Positions 45,401 to 54,994 of a stretch of 64,000 nt of DNA are shown here, in pieces. Below the pieces are notes generated by a model. The model was not told the origin of the DNA, ran no database searches, and saw only the letters and a program-made list of their open reading frames with translations. Within the stretch, counting starts at the first letter, position 1, and every line of letters begins with the position of its first letter. Where the stretch lies: the NCBI RefSeq assembly GCF_900114705.1, contig NZ_FOTW01000005.1, positions 186,001 through 250,000 on the forward strand, read 5' to 3'. This DNA comes from Rugamonas rubra. Its GTDB lineage: Bacteria > Pseudomonadota > Gammaproteobacteria > Burkholderiales > Burkholderiaceae_D. The translations under genes were made by a program, and so were the position numbers.

Positions 45401-47119
45401 GCCGGCGCCGGCCACGCAGTCGGTGCGCTCGCTGCCCTTCGGATAGGTGGCGCCGGACACGATGTCGACGCGGCTGAAGCTGCTCGGCGCGCTGGAACCG
45501 GCCGACAACGCCACCGTGGCGACCGGTATGGCGTCGCTGGAGCTGGTGGCGTTGGCCGTGGTGAAGGCCAGCGTGCCGCCGTTGCTCAGGCTGCCGACCG
45601 AGGGCGCGGCGCCGTTGACGGTGGCGCCGGTGTCGACCAGGCACAGCGTGGTGGCGCCCTGCGCCTGGCACAGCTTGGTCACGGCGTTGCCGCCGATGTA
45701 GGCGCGGATGCTGCCGGCGACGCCGATGGCGGCCTGCAGCTTGACCACCACGGCGCTGGCGGTGGTGCTCTTGCCCAGGCCGATGGCGCTGGCCAGCGTG
45801 GTGCCGCCCAGTTTGACCGAGGCCAGGCTGGGCGTGCCCGAGCCGGACGTGGTGCCGCTGGCGAACAACAGCGCGGTGGGCGGCACGCCGGTGGTGGCCG
45901 GCGTCGGCGTGACGGCCGGCGCGGTCGCCGTGATGCCCCAGCCGGCGCGGCTGGCGTCGTTGATCGGCAGGCAGTTGGCCAGGTTGACGGCGCCGCTGCA
46001 CAGCACCGGCACGACGGCGACGATGTTGTCGGCCGCCAGCGTGATGCCGAAGGCGGTGGCGCAGGACGGCACGCTGGGCTGGCCGATCGGCGCGCGCACG
46101 CATGCGTAGTACAGGTTGGTGTTGCTCTTGGCGACAGACCTGGCGATGATGTTGGCGGCCAGCGCGCTGGCCACGGTCTGTTGCTTGAGCGCCGTGTTGG
46201 TGCCGGCGCTGGCGGTCAGCGTGCCGCTGCTGATGGTGCGCGCGGTGCTCGGGTCGGGGATGGTGACGCTGCTGATGGTCATCGACGAGCTCGAGGCCGA
46301 GGCGCCGATGGAGATGGTGCCGTAGGCGGCGTTGGAACCCACCGCCGCCGAGTAGCGCGGGTAGATGAAGCTGCCGACGCGCTTGCCCTGGCAGGCCGTC
46401 AGCAGGGTGTTGCTGCACCAGCGCAGCTTGACCGGCACCGGGTAGCCGGCCGGCGCGGCGGCGCCCACCGAGGTCGACTTGCAGTTGCTCATGCTGTCGT
46501 CGGTGCAGTACTCGGCCACGCCGATGGTGTAGTAGTAGGGCCCGCCGTTGATGGCGACGGCGCTGCGGAAGGTGTTGTCCGGATAGGTGTAGCTGGCGCT
46601 GTTGACCTGGCAGGAGCTGGTGTTGTTGGGGTCGCACCACTTCAGGTCGGGAAAACCGCTGACCAGGTTGATGGCGTTGCTGCTGCTGCCGTACAGGTCG
46701 GTCTTGTGGGCGCCGAAGCCGTCGCTGGTGACGTTGCTCCAGGTGCCGGTGGCGGCCGAGGTCTGCTCCGGGTAGAAGGTGCCGTCCGACTTGATCGGCG
46801 CCTGGTAGCGGATTTTCGGGTTGTAGTACTGCTTGTTGAAGTCCGGGCTCATGAAAGGCGGATGGCCGACGTTGCAGGCGGTCACGCCGCCGGACAACTG
46901 GGCCGCCGAGCGGCACAGGTTGTCGTTGACGTAGTCCGGCGTGTAGGCCTGGTCCATCGAACCGGAGTTGTCGAACAACAGCATCAGGTTGGGCTTGACG
47001 GTGCCGGTGCCGGTGATGTTAAGCAGCGGCACCTGGGCGATCTGGGTCTGGCCGGCCAAGGCGGGGCCGGCGGCCAGCAGGCCGGCGGCGGCGAGCGACA
47101 ATAGAGTGATCGGTTTCAT
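42497..47119 (-). CDS. pilY1: PilY1-family type IV pilus tip/adhesin protein
   Basis: The ATG at 47119 ([18 protein letters not shown]) gives 1540 residues with a signal peptide. An N-terminal von Willebrand A-like domain has the MIDAS start DNSGS at 50-54. A long Ser/Thr/Ala-rich central region follows, and the C-terminal half has the PilC/PilY1 beta-propeller blocks ([37 protein letters not shown]). PilY1 joins minor pilins at the pilus tip, links adhesion to surface sensing and needs the minor pilins for export. It is the last gene of the operon, after an unusually long gap that holds a palindrome. Confidence 0.93.
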   Translation of the reverse strand: MKPITLLSLAAAGLLAAGPALAGQTQIAQVPLLNITGTGTVKPNLMLLFDNSGSMDQAYTPDYVNDNLCRSAAQLSGGVTACNVGHPPFMSPDFNKQYYNPKIRYQAPIKSDGTFYPEQTSAATGTWSNVTSDGFGAHKTDLYGSSSNAINLVSGFPDLKWCDPNNTSSCQVNSASYTYPDNTFRSAVAINGGPYYYTIGVAEYCTDDSMSNCKSTSVGAAAPAGYPVPVKLRWCSNTLLTACQGKRVGSFIYPRYSAAVGSNAAYGTISIGASASSSSMTISSVTIPDPSTARTISSGTLTASAGTNTALKQQTVASALAANIIARSVAKSNTNLYYACVRAPIGQPSVPSCATAFGITLAADNIVAVVPVLCSGAVNLANCLPINDASRAGWGITATAPAVTPTPATTGVPPTALLFASGTTSGSGTPSLASVKLGGTTLASAIGLGKSTTASAVVVKLQAAIGVAGSIRAYIGGNAVTKLCQAQGATTLCLVDTGATVNGAAPSVGSLSNGGTLAFTTANATSSSDAIPVATVALSAGSSAPSSFSRVDIVSGATYPKGSERTDCVAGAGVCSYAEEMTNFANWYAYYKTRLQMMKSSVGIAFSPITGNYKVGYAKLSVTGAAGAIDMKPADFTGSARSTWYTLLYNTTTTGSTPIRTAMDNVGRMFGNLAPYNYAAGSEVVQYPCQQNFMILTTDGYWNGSSTANVVNNDNVENAARFCSQARGCVDARAQSQPSIADVALHWYNGGSSTTTVSLRPSLEPDMSKPGSVPAAGGENTHLHMNTYTLGLGVDGVMTYEANYDSAPKVGGDFYNLITAASSGCPWNGGGAYVWPNPDVSNTASTVQERVDDLWHAAVNGHGKYFSANEPREVVDGLSSALANMQVKIGAAAAAATSTPNISQQDNDIFSATFTTVKWYGELSDKKIDPATGIVGGTASWTSSDKVGQKVAAASDTRTIYMLDAGSGALKNFSYAAMSGAEKGWFDNKCAALSQCTLLSAADKAVVNDGNNLVNWLRGQQQHADDQLFRAYTLTPNTPAGSPGPIPIVLGDIASSKPAYLRDPRKSFLTSGYSAFKSANAGRAGTVFAAANDGMLHAFSAASGEELWAYAPRITMRKLYALASTTYGTNHQFSTDASPELADVQIGGVWKSVLVAGLNGGGRGYYALDVTDPAHPVALWELCADANVCARNDTDLGLSFGNPQFGMWQGKWVVFLTSGYNNVPGVDGVAGGSGQGILFIVDVATGAVLKKVSTLAGDTTTPSGLAKITSISLDPSTDPSTTYVYGGDNQGQMWRFDMSDPNSSAVAVLKMGDAGALQPITTRPDVTLCAVSASSTVNGITTVTETAQRVVLFGTGRLLDVPDTSNTDVQSLYLLKDSGSAVANLRGSSMVEQTLSLAGSSSNTNTYAITSNQVDLGQKSGWFFDWKLNAGERMNLDPQIVSGVANVVTNMPTSSSACSVGGSSNSYQVDVCDGSAVSGQPAGSTLSNTSAAVGFIIIRLPKGELKMISTMATGETRTKSLAEQNSAAAHRVGWRRVKGD

Positions 47120-47191
47120 GCTAGTCCCATTGAAGAAGGTGGCCACGGCTGGCGCGTGCAGCTAAATTGAGAAAACCCTCCGGCGAAACCT

Positions 47192-47217
47192 AGGGTCAGA
47201 CCCTAGGGTCTGACCCT
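47192..47217. repeat. Perfect 26-bp palindrome, copy 3
   Basis: Identical to copies 1 and 2, but placed in the 125-bp gap between pilX and pilY1 inside an otherwise overlapping operon. A hairpin here could stabilise the upstream transcript or reduce read-through into pilY1. Confidence 0.95.
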
Positions 47218-47244
47218 GGTGTTGGAGCGGCCGGCGCCTCCGCC

Positions 47245-47904
47245 TCAGGGGCCCATCATCACCACGGACTGGTTGACCACGTTGCCGCCGCGCGGCCCGT
47301 AGATGCGGGTGGTGACCACGTAATGCAGCTGCGGCTGGTCCTGGTACTCCGGCGCGTCCGACGACAGGCTGCGCCCCACCGGCGTGGCCGACTTGACATT
47401 GGCCTTGGCCGAGGTCAGCACGCAGCTGTTCTGCGGGTTGGTCGAGTTGTACAGGCCGGTGAAGGTGCACATGCGGTGGATCACGTATTCGACCTGGTTG
47501 CCGGCCGTGTCGAGCAGCTTCACCGAGCCGTTCCAGAAGGCCGGCGTATTGACCGTCTGCAGCGGGTTGAGCGTGGCCAGGTAGCCGCCGCCGACCTGGT
47601 CGACCACCAGGGTCGACTTGTCGGCGGCGGCCAGCCAGGCGAAGGCGGTGTGCACGCCCAGGTCGGCGGCCTTGCTCAGCGCCGAGTCGTAGGCCAGGTT
47701 GGCGGTGGTCAGCGTGGTCGAGGTGCTCGACTTGAGCAGGTAGATGCTGCTAATTAACATGACGGTCAGCATGATCAGCATCACCGGCAGGGCCACGCCG
47801 GCCTGGCGCGCGGCGCACGCGAGCCGGGACTGGCCGGACAGGCGGCGCGGGGCCAGGCGGCGCAACAGGGGGCGGCAGAGGGGGCAGCAGGGCGGGCGGC
47901 GCAT
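47245..47904 (-). CDS. pilX: PilX-type minor pilin
   Basis: The 219-residue protein has a basic leader rich in Pro, Cys and Arg and a prepilin-like cleavage region (QAGVALPVMLIMLTVML). The hydrophobic helix is followed by a PilX-type globular domain ending YVVTTRIYGPRGG. It starts by a TGATG one-base overlap with pilW; an ATG 12 bases upstream is possible. The leader is longer than usual (about 40 residues). It acts with the other minor pilins to prime pilus assembly. Confidence 0.85.
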   Translation of the reverse strand: MRRPPCCPLCRPLLRRLAPRRLSGQSRLACAARQAGVALPVMLIMLTVMLISSIYLLKSSTSTTLTTANLAYDSALSKAADLGVHTAFAWLAAADKSTLVVDQVGGGYLATLNPLQTVNTPAFWNGSVKLLDTAGNQVEYVIHRMCTFTGLYNSTNPQNSCVLTSAKANVKSATPVGRSLSSDAPEYQDQPQLHYVVTTRIYGPRGGNVVNQSVVMMGP

Positions 47905-49088
47905 CACGGCCTCCATTCGGCGTTGCGGATCGGCACGATGGCCTCGAACACGCGGTAGCGGTAGCACTGCCAGGCTATCGTGTCGCCGGCCACCGCCACC
48001 TCCACCGTGACGGGCGCGGCCGCCACCGTGGCCGGCGCCTGGCTGCTGAACAGCACCGGCTTGGCGCTGCTGGCGTCGCACTGGCCGTTGCTGGCCTTGG
48101 GCTTCTCCGCGCTCTTGCTGCGCGCCACCACGGCCAGCCGCACCGCCGCCACGCGCAGGAAGTCGCCGGCGCCGCCGACCACGCCGTCGCCGTCGGCGTC
48201 GATCATGCTCCCGCTCCACTGGCCCACCTGCATGCCGTCCTTGGCCGGGCTATAGTTGGCGATGGCGCGCGTCTCGAAGCCGTACTGGGCCTTGATGGCC
48301 ACCACGTTGTCGATCACCGACACCGGCTGCGCCGACGAGCCGGCCAGGTCGGTCGAGCGCAGCAGCAGGATGCCGTTTTGCACCGACCAGCTGTGCATGG
48401 CCAGCTTGGCGCCCGGCCCCAGGTTGAAGATGCGCGCCTGGCCCGGTCCGTAGTTGTTGCCCAGCCCGGCGGCGAGGTTGAAGCGGTAGGCGGCGCCCGG
48501 CGCGATGTTGAGCACCGGGCCGGCCGGCGCGCCGGCCAGCTGGGCCAGGGAACAATTGCCGCCGGCCGGCTCGGGCGCCACCACGATCACGTCGCCGTCG
48601 GCGAAGCCGAAGGCGGCGTTGGTGTCGCTGGTCAGCAGCGGACCGCCGACGTAGTTGGCCAGCAGCTTGACCGAGCCGACCGCGCTGCTCGAGCTGCCGG
48701 TGTAGAAGGTGATGCGGTCGGAGTTGGCGTTGTTCCATTCGATCACCACCGGCGCCAGCGGCGTGATGGCGGCGCCGCCCCGGGTGGCCGGCGCCAGCGT
48801 GAAGCCGGCCGTGTCGCTGAAGGTGGTGTTGCAGCCGGTGACCAGGTCGTCGTTCAGGCCCCAGCCGGACTGGGCCGCGTCGGCGTTCAGCGAGAACAGC
48901 GCCAGCATGCCGTTCTGCATGGCGTCCGAGCCGCCCAGCGAGGTCGCCTTGTTCTGCTCGGCGCTGACGATCAGCCGGGTGGCGAACATCAGCGCCAGCA
49001 GGCCGACCACCACGCTGACCAGCAGTTCGACCAGCGAGAAGCCGGCGCGGCGGCCGCCCGGCGGGGGGGATGGGTGGCGGGCGTCCAT
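47904..49088 (-). CDS. pilW: PilW-type minor pilin
   Basis: The 394-residue protein has a short leader, the cleavage/processing site RAGFSLVELLVSVVVGLLAL, and a large C-terminal globular part typical of PilW. It starts one base after the pilV stop. It belongs to the initiating minor-pilin complex. Confidence 0.9.
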   Translation of the reverse strand: MDARHPSPPPGGRRAGFSLVELLVSVVVGLLALMFATRLIVSAEQNKATSLGGSDAMQNGMLALFSLNADAAQSGWGLNDDLVTGCNTTFSDTAGFTLAPATRGGAAITPLAPVVIEWNNANSDRITFYTGSSSSAVGSVKLLANYVGGPLLTSDTNAAFGFADGDVIVVAPEPAGGNCSLAQLAGAPAGPVLNIAPGAAYRFNLAAGLGNNYGPGQARIFNLGPGAKLAMHSWSVQNGILLLRSTDLAGSSAQPVSVIDNVVAIKAQYGFETRAIANYSPAKDGMQVGQWSGSMIDADGDGVVGGAGDFLRVAAVRLAVVARSKSAEKPKASNGQCDASSAKPVLFSSQAPATVAAAPVTVEVAVAGDTIAWQCYRYRVFEAIVPIRNAEWRP

Positions 49089-49089
49089 G

Positions 49090-49557
49090 TCAGTTCGAGA
49101 TGTAGGAGGTGATCTGGTGCTGGTTCTCCACCCCGCCGGCCTTGCGCGTCCAACGGATGGTCGCGTCGACGCGGAAGCGGCGCAGCTCCGCCGTCACCGC
49201 CACGGCGATGCGCGCGCCGGGGATGTAGCCGCGCGTCTCGGCCAGCCACGGCGCCAGCGCGGCGTTGGGCACGGCGCCCTCGGCCAGCGCGTAGTTGGGG
49301 ATGTTGGCGACGTCGTTGCTCATCACGCCCAGCAGTTTTTCCACCGCCATGGTGGCCTCGGCGCGCATGCTGGCGTCCGACAGCGCCGAGTAGGCGCGCG
49401 CCTGCAGGCCGACCGTGCCGAGCAGGCCGATGCCGAGGATGACGATGGCCAGCATCGCCTCGAGCAGGGCGACGCCGCGCTGGGCGGCGCGGCGCCCTTG
49501 CCGGGGCGTGGCGGCCGGGCTGGCGCCCGGGGTGGCGCTTGGCATGGCGGCATTCAT
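49090..49557 (-). CDS. pilV: PilV-type minor pilin
   Basis: The 155-residue protein has a basic leader and the processing site QRGVALLEAMLAIVILGIGL, typical of PilV, then a small globular domain with VAVTAELRRFRVDATIRW. Its ATG overlaps the fimT stop by four bases (ATGA), so translation is coupled. Confidence 0.88.
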   Translation of the reverse strand: MNAAMPSATPGASPAATPRQGRRAAQRGVALLEAMLAIVILGIGLLGTVGLQARAYSALSDASMRAEATMAVEKLLGVMSNDVANIPNYALAEGAVPNAALAPWLAETRGYIPGARIAVAVTAELRRFRVDATIRWTRKAGGVENQHQITSYISN

Positions 49558-50210
49558 GGCGGACAGCCGCGCGAATCGCCCGGCGCCACGGTCGGATCGC
49601 ATTTGCTGGCCATGCCGGCCAGGGTCACCACCAGCGCCACGCTCGGCACCTCGCCGGCCAATTGGCTGCTCGGCTCCAGCTGCAGCCGGGTCAGCCGCTG
49701 GGCGAAGGTGGTGTCGACCCAGCCCAGTTCGGTGTAGTAGATCTCCGAGCTGCCCTGCGGGGTCAGGGTGGGCACCAGGGTGTCCGCCTGCGGCAGCGCG
49801 TCGGCGCCACGGAACACCGACTTGTAGCCGGCCGCGCCCTGCGGATCGTTGGGCGCCGGCGTGTCGGGCGTCGACCAGACGCCGCTGACCTGGCTGCACG
49901 GCGTGCCCGGCACCGGGAAGCACAGGTCGATCTGCCAGTCCATCTGGCCGTTGACGAGATTCGGTGACAGCACGATGCGGCTGCGCGCGTTGTGTGCCAC
50001 CGCCTCGCGCCGGGCGCGGGCGAAGCCGTCGACATAGAACTCGCTGGCCGAGCGGGCCTTGCTGGCCAGCACCCACTTGCTCATGTTCGGCACGCCCAAC
50101 GCCAGCATGAAGGCGAACACCACCAGGGCGATCATCAGCTCGACCATGGTGAAGCCGCCCTGCCCGGCGCCGGCCTCGGCCCAGCCGCCGGCGCGCTCTA
50201 GTTGGAACAT
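49554..50210 (-). CDS. fimT: FimT/GspH-type minor pilin
   Basis: The 218-residue protein has a leader of about 18 residues before [20 protein letters not shown], the class-III signal motif. A C-terminal GspH/FimT-type domain holds many Thr and Gly residues. Its start overlaps the end of pilE by 13 bases. FimT proteins bind DNA in some species and support transformation, but here only the family role is inferred. Confidence 0.85.
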   Translation of the reverse strand: MFQLERAGGWAEAGAGQGGFTMVELMIALVVFAFMLALGVPNMSKWVLASKARSASEFYVDGFARARREAVAHNARSRIVLSPNLVNGQMDWQIDLCFPVPGTPCSQVSGVWSTPDTPAPNDPQGAAGYKSVFRGADALPQADTLVPTLTPQGSSEIYYTELGWVDTTFAQRLTRLQLEPSSQLAGEVPSVALVVTLAGMASKCDPTVAPGDSRGCPP

Positions 50211-50623
50211 GATCCACCCTTGTGGTCGACCCAGCAACTGGTGCTGGTGCCCCAGCCGGCCGGGCTGGCGGTGGTGGCGTGGCCGCCGTTCTGGTCGATG
50301 GTGTAGGCAAAGCCGGCCATGCGGCCGATGCCGGTGCCGGTCACCGTGTAGGCCGAGGCCGAGGCGCCGGACAAGGCGTAGGTGAAGTTGGCGGTGTTGG
50401 CCGGGAAGGTGACGGCGCCGTCGAAGCCGACGTAGCTGCGCGAGTTGGACCAGAACTGCTCGGCCGCCGGCTGCGCCGCGCCGAGCGCGGTGAACACCTC
50501 GCTGAGGCGGCCGCGCGTCACATAGTCGCTGTAGGCCGGCAGCGCCACCGCCATCAGCACGCCGACGATGGCCACCGAGATCATCACCTCGATCAGCGTA
50601 AAGCCTTGTTGCAGGCGTTTCAT
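50198..50623 (-). CDS. pilE: PilE-type type IV (minor) pilin
   Basis: The 141-residue protein has a very short leader (MKRLQQG), the processing motif [17 protein letters not shown] and a pilin domain with a C-terminal cysteine pair ([11 protein letters not shown]) that should form the D-loop. It is the first gene of pilE-fimT-pilV-pilW-pilX-pilY1. AGGAGG precedes the ATG. Position and length favour a minor pilin over the major one. Confidence 0.88.
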   Translation of the reverse strand: MKRLQQGFTLIEVMISVAIVGVLMAVALPAYSDYVTRGRLSEVFTALGAAQPAAEQFWSNSRSYVGFDGAVTFPANTANFTYALSGASASAYTVTGTGIGRMAGFAYTIDQNGGHATTASPAGWGTSTSCWVDHKGGSCSN

Positions 50624-51043
50624 GGCGCTTCCTCCTGTGACGGCGGCGCTGGGGGCGGGATGCCGCCGTGTTGCTCGCTGTCATGATAGTAGCCCCCCAA
50701 GCTTGCATTTCCCTGAGGAAATCCTGACGCAACGCTGACAGCCGCGCGGCGCGCCGTTTCAACCTTGCCGCGCGGCGGCGGGCGGCAACGGCGCATCAGC
50801 TTGGATTCCGGCAAAAACACCGGCCTGGTCCCCGCGTCACTCCGCGCCGCCGGCGCGGTAGTGACTTTCATATCGCCACCATGTTGTTTAATGTCAATTA
50901 ATTGCTGCGTAACCAACTTATTTATTGACCCCGCGTTAAGCTCCCGCGATACTGCTTGCCCCAGACGCAACGATCCACAAGATCGGGGCGGTGCCCGCGC
51001 GCGCCCGGCGTCTTCGCGACATGACTTCACCGGAGAACAACAC
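50624..51043. other. Divergent control region between the pil operon and a chemoreceptor
   Basis: This 420-bp stretch has no credible gene. The left side has a TACTAT element on the minus strand (about 50683-50688) that could be the pilE -10. The right side has the likely promoter of the plus-strand chemoreceptor at 50925. The centre (about 50880-50930) is AT-rich with TCAATTAATTG. I looked for sigma-54 (pilin-type) and sigma-28 (chemotaxis-type) consensus elements and saw none. Confidence 0.6.
50925..50953 (+). promoter_or_regulatory. Probable promoter of the WETF-tailed chemoreceptor
   Basis: TTGACC (50925-50930) and GATACT (50948-50953) are separated by 17 bases and lie about 90 bases ahead of the start codon at 51044. 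Confidence 0.5.
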
Positions 51044-52744
51044 ATGAATTTGGCCAACCTGAAAATCACCATGCGGCTCGGTCTGCTGGGAGGCTTCTTC
51101 TGCCTCGCCCTGCTGCTGGTCGGCCTCAACGGCTGGCACGCGCTGAGCCAGGCCAACGGCCGCAGCGAGACGGGCATGCAACAGGCCGCCACGCTGACCG
51201 ACGCCATCGACACGGCGCGCAGCGCCCAGGTCGAGTTCAAGGACCAGATCCAGGCGTGGAAGAACATCCTGGTGCGCGGCGGCAAGGCCGACGAGTACGA
51301 GAAGTATCTGAAGGAGTTCAAGCGGGCGGCCGACAAGACCCACGCCGAGCTGCTGCGCGTCAACGCGCTGCTGGCCAAGCTGAGCCTGGCCACGCCGCTG
51401 GTCGACGACGCCATCAAGATGCACGAGCAGCTGGCCGGCGTGTTCCTGCCCGCGCTGCGGCTGTACGACGCCGCCGATCCGGCCAGCGTGCAACTGGTCG
51501 ACGCCGAGGTGCGCGGCAAGGACCGCCCCACCGCCGCCAAGATCGACGAGACGGTGCTGTATATGGAAGAGCAGACCCGGCTGTTGATGGCCGCGCTGTC
51601 GGCGCAGAACCGGGCGGCGCACACCTCGGCCACGCTGCAGCTGCTGGTCGAGCTGCTGTTGACCGTGCTGCTGGGCGGCGCCATCGTGCTGTGGCTGGCG
51701 CGCGGCATCATCGGCCCGCTCAACGAGGCGGTGGCGATCGCCCAGGTGGTCGCCGACGGCGACCTGAGCAAGGACATCGCGGTCAATCGCAAGGACGAGA
51801 TCGGCACCCTGCTGGCCGCCCTCAAGCATATGCACGACAGTTTGGCCGGCATCGTCGGCCAGGTGCGCGGCGGCACCGACGCGATCGCCCTGGCCTCGGC
51901 CGAGATCGCCCAGGGCAACCAGGACCTGTCGGCCCGCACCGAGGCCCAGGCCAGCGCGCTCGAGGAGACCGCCTCGTCGATGGAGCAGCTCACCGCCGCC
52001 GTGCGCCAGACCAGCGAGAACGCCAGCCAGGCCAGCGTGCTGGCCGGCGGCGCCTCGGCCGTGGCGCTGCGCGGCGGCGCCGACGTGGCCGAGGTGATCG
52101 CCACGATGGACTCGATCAACGAGGCGTCGAAGAAGATCGTCGACATCATCGCCGTGATCGACGGCATCGCCTTCCAAACCAACATCCTGGCGCTGAACGC
52201 CGCCGTCGAGGCGGCCCGCGCCGGCGAACAGGGACGCGGCTTCGCCGTCGTCGCCAGCGAGGTGCGCAACCTGGCGCAGCGCTCGGCGGCGGCGGCCAAG
52301 GAGATCAAGGAGCTGATCTCGCATTCGGTCGAGCGGGTCGAGGCCGGCGGCAAACTGGTGGCGCGCGCCGGCGCGACGATGGACGAGGTGGTCAGCAGCG
52401 TGCAGCGGGTCACCGGCATCATCGGCGAGATCGCCGTCGCCAGCGGCGAGCAGAACGCCGGCATCTCCCAGGTCAACCAGGCCATCGCCGAGATGGACAA
52501 CGCCACCCAGCAGAACGCCGCCCTGGTCGAACAGGCGGCGGCCGCCGCCGCCTCGATGCAGCAACAGGCCGCCGTGCTGCACGATGCGGTCAGCGTGTTC
52601 AAGATCGACGCCAACCACGCCGCGCCGGCCGTGGCCGCGCCGCGTGGCCACACGCAAGCCGCCGCAACGCGCCCGGCAAGCCGGCTGGCGGCGCCACGCC
52701 GCGCGCCGGCGAGCAGCGCCGGCGACGATTGGGAAACCTTCTAA
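51044..52744 (+). CDS. Methyl-accepting chemotaxis protein with C-terminal WETF tether
   Basis: The 566-residue receptor has TM1 ([20 protein letters not shown]), a long helical periplasmic sensor (about 30-190), TM2 ([17 protein letters not shown]), HAMP and a canonical signalling hairpin ([33 protein letters not shown]). The C-terminus is DDWETF, matching the NWETF pentapeptide that docks CheR/CheB in E. coli Tar and Tsr. CGGAGAA lies before the ATG. It is the only one of the three receptors here with that tail, so it may carry adaptation enzymes for the others. Confidence 0.95.
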   Translation: MNLANLKITMRLGLLGGFFCLALLLVGLNGWHALSQANGRSETGMQQAATLTDAIDTARSAQVEFKDQIQAWKNILVRGGKADEYEKYLKEFKRAADKTHAELLRVNALLAKLSLATPLVDDAIKMHEQLAGVFLPALRLYDAADPASVQLVDAEVRGKDRPTAAKIDETVLYMEEQTRLLMAALSAQNRAAHTSATLQLLVELLLTVLLGGAIVLWLARGIIGPLNEAVAIAQVVADGDLSKDIAVNRKDEIGTLLAALKHMHDSLAGIVGQVRGGTDAIALASAEIAQGNQDLSARTEAQASALEETASSMEQLTAAVRQTSENASQASVLAGGASAVALRGGADVAEVIATMDSINEASKKIVDIIAVIDGIAFQTNILALNAAVEAARAGEQGRGFAVVASEVRNLAQRSAAAAKEIKELISHSVERVEAGGKLVARAGATMDEVVSSVQRVTGIIGEIAVASGEQNAGISQVNQAIAEMDNATQQNAALVEQAAAAAASMQQQAAVLHDAVSVFKIDANHAAPAVAAPRGHTQAAATRPASRLAAPRRAPASSAGDDWETF

Positions 52745-52780
52745 ATCGTTTCGCCTGGTTTGGCCACACTCGGCCACGCT

Positions 52781-52810
52781 GAACCTCGCCGAACCTCGCC
52801 GAACCTCGCT
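52781..52810. repeat. Three tandem 10-bp units
   Basis: GAACCTCGCC occurs three times head-to-tail (the last with one change) between the stops of the chemoreceptor and the histidine kinase. No terminator is recognisable in this convergent gap. Confidence 0.8.
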
Positions 52811-52845
52811 GGGCCATGCCGAGCCTGCGCCGCCGCGTCGGCGGC

Positions 52846-54324
52846 TCAGGCCGGGAAGCGCACCGAGAACAAGGCGCCCCGGCCGCCGTGGCCGCTGTCG
52901 ATGGCGATGCTGGCGCCGTGCGCCTGCGCGATGTCGCGCACGATGGCCAAGCCCAGGCCGCTGCCGCTGCTCTTCCCGTCTAGCCGCAGGAAGCGGCTGA
53001 ACACCAGCTCGCGCTGGTCGGGCGCGATGCCGGGGCCGGAATCCTCCACCAACAGCACGCCGCCGGCGCCGTCCGGGCGGCAGCCCACCGTCACCGTGCC
53101 GTGCGGCGGCGTGTAGCGGATGGCGTTGTCGATCAGGTTGTCGACCAGGTCGCGCAACAAAAACCGGTCGCCGCGCACCTGCGTCGGCAGCAGTTCGAAG
53201 CCCAGGTCGATGTGTTTCAACGCGGCCTGGTCGACGAAATGCTGGATCGCCTCCTCCACCAGAGACTCCAACGCCAGCGGCTCGAGCCGCGTCTTGGCGA
53301 AGCGGCTCGGCTCGGCGCGCGCCAGCGCCAGCAGCTGGTTGGTCTGGCGTATCATGCGCTCGGTCGACGACAGCATCAGGCGGATCGACTGGGCCGTGTC
53401 CGGCTCGTCGTGGCGCTGCGCCAGCCACTCCAACTGGGTGCGCAAACCGGCCAGCGGCGTGCGCAGCTGGTGCGCCACGTTGGCCAGGAAGTCGTGCTGC
53501 GCCTGGGCGCCGGCGCCGACCTTGTCGAGCAGGCCGTTGAGGGCGGCCACCACCGGTTCCAACTCGTGCGGCACTGCGGCCTGGGTTATCGGCGCCAGGT
53601 CGTCGCCGCCGCGCGCGTTCAAGTCGGCGCCCATGCGTTTCAGCGGCAGCAGGCCGTTGGTGACGGAGAACCAAACCAGGCCGACCGAGGACAGCGTCAG
53701 CAAGGCCTCCAACAACACCAGCGCGCGCACGATGGCCTGGCGCACCTGCAGCCGCTTGCGCAGCGTCTTGGCCACGCCGATGCCGGCGCCGGCGCCGTCG
53801 CGCTCCACGCGCAGCACCAGCAGGCGCACCGGCTCGCCGCGCATCATGCCGTCGTAGGCCAGCGCGGCGCGCGCCGGCGCGCCGGCGCGGGTGCTGCCGG
53901 CGCTGGCACCGGACGTGGCGCCGGCCGGCGCGCTGGCAGGTGCGGCGGCTGGTGCTGTGGTGGTAGTGACGGCGGCGGGCGTGGCGCTGGCTGGTGCGCT
54001 GGCTGGTGCGCTGGCGGCGAATGGCGGGAAGTCGGCGTCGCCGGCGATCACGCCGCCGTTGCCGTCGCGCACGACGAAGTAGACGGCGTCGGCGGCGTCG
54101 TTGCGCAGCACCTGCTCGGCCTGGCGCGGCAAGTCGATCTGCCAACCGGCGCCCTGCCGGCCCAGCCGCGCCGCCAACGCGCCGGCGGCGTCGGCCAGGC
54201 TTTCGTCGAAGGCCAGCTGGGCCGGCATCCAGGCCAACAGATAGGTCAGCGCGCCGCCGGCCAGGTTGATCAGCAGGATGGGGCCGATCAGGCGTTTGAG
54301 CAGGCGCAGCCGGATGCTAGGCAT
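52846..54324 (-). CDS. TctE-like sensor histidine kinase
   Basis: The 492-residue kinase has an N-terminal membrane helix, a periplasmic domain (about 35-195), a second helix (about 205-225) and HAMP. The His box is FLANVAHQLRTPLAGL, with an N box (LVDNLIDNAIRYT), and the ATP-lid is DSGPGIAPDQREL...GSGLGL. The periplasmic part resembles the two-component sensor N-terminal type of TctE. It carries an Ala/Pro/Ser/Thr-rich insertion of about 50 residues (near 100-155) built from repeats such as ASAPASAPAS. It overlaps its response regulator by eight bases. The signal is unknown; tricarboxylates are the ligands of TctE, but nothing here proves that. Confidence 0.92.
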   Translation of the reverse strand: MPSIRLRLLKRLIGPILLINLAGGALTYLLAWMPAQLAFDESLADAAGALAARLGRQGAGWQIDLPRQAEQVLRNDAADAVYFVVRDGNGGVIAGDADFPPFAASAPASAPASATPAAVTTTTAPAAAPASAPAGATSGASAGSTRAGAPARAALAYDGMMRGEPVRLLVLRVERDGAGAGIGVAKTLRKRLQVRQAIVRALVLLEALLTLSSVGLVWFSVTNGLLPLKRMGADLNARGGDDLAPITQAAVPHELEPVVAALNGLLDKVGAGAQAQHDFLANVAHQLRTPLAGLRTQLEWLAQRHDEPDTAQSIRLMLSSTERMIRQTNQLLALARAEPSRFAKTRLEPLALESLVEEAIQHFVDQAALKHIDLGFELLPTQVRGDRFLLRDLVDNLIDNAIRYTPPHGTVTVGCRPDGAGGVLLVEDSGPGIAPDQRELVFSRFLRLDGKSSGSGLGLAIVRDIAQAHGASIAIDSGHGGRGALFSVRFPA

Positions 54325-54994
54325 GGTCGGCGTTTTGTTCGAGCATGTAGCCGAAGCCGCGTATGGTGCGGATGCTGACGCCGGCGTCGGCGATCTTCAG
54401 GCGCACCCGCGAGATGTAGACTTCGACGGCGTTGAGCGTCAGGTCGTCGCCCCAGGGCAGGATGGCGTCGATGATCTGCTGCTTGGAGACCACCCGCGCG
54501 GCGTGTTGCAGCAGGTACTCCAGCACCGCCCACTCGCGCGCCGACAGCTCGATGACGCGCTCGCCTACCCTGGCCCGTTTGGCCGAGGTGTCCAGCGTCA
54601 AGGCGCCCAGCGCCAGCACGCTCGGCTTGGGGCCGTGGCGGCGTGCCAGCGCGCGTATCCGTGCCACCAGCTCGGCCGTGGCGAAGGGTTTGACCAGGTA
54701 GTCGTCGGCGCCCAGCTCGAGGCCGCGCACGCGGTCCTCGATGGCGTCGCGCGCCGTCAGCAGCAGGATCGGGATGGCGCTGGCGCGCGCGCGCAGGCGA
54801 CGCACCACTTCGAAGCCGTCGATGCCGGGCAGGCCGATGTCGAGCACCAGCACCTCGGCGGCGGCGCCGCGCTGCAACAGGGCGTCGGCCTGGCTGCCGT
54901 TGCCGACCACCTCGACCAGCATGCCGTGGCCGCCCAGCACGCGGGCCAGGCCGTCGGCCAGCACGGCGTCGTCCTCCACCACCAGTACGTGCAT
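54317..54994 (-). CDS. OmpR/TctD-like response regulator
   Basis: The ATG at 54994, behind a GGAGG site, gives 225 residues. The receiver domain has the acidic pair in VVEDD, phosphoacceptor aspartate in LVLDIGLPG and the lysine in YLVKPF. The C-terminal winged helix is of OmpR type (AVEVYISRVRLK, IRTIRGFGYML). The frame stays open to 55228 through a tandem repeat, but the start chosen is the family one. It and the kinase form an operon. Confidence 0.95.
   Translation of the reverse strand: MHVLVVEDDAVLADGLARVLGGHGMLVEVVGNGSQADALLQRGAAAEVLVLDIGLPGIDGFEVVRRLRARASAIPILLLTARDAIEDRVRGLELGADDYLVKPFATAELVARIRALARRHGPKPSVLALGALTLDTSAKRARVGERVIELSAREWAVLEYLLQHAARVVSKQQIIDAILPWGDDLTLNAVEVYISRVRLKIADAGVSIRTIRGFGYMLEQNADHA

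Noticed and set aside
40731-46916. A single frame apparently fusing prfC with upstream coding sequence of over 1400 codons.
   Set aside because: The upstream part is an out-of-frame reading of pilY1; prfC has its own start at 42410 or 42398.
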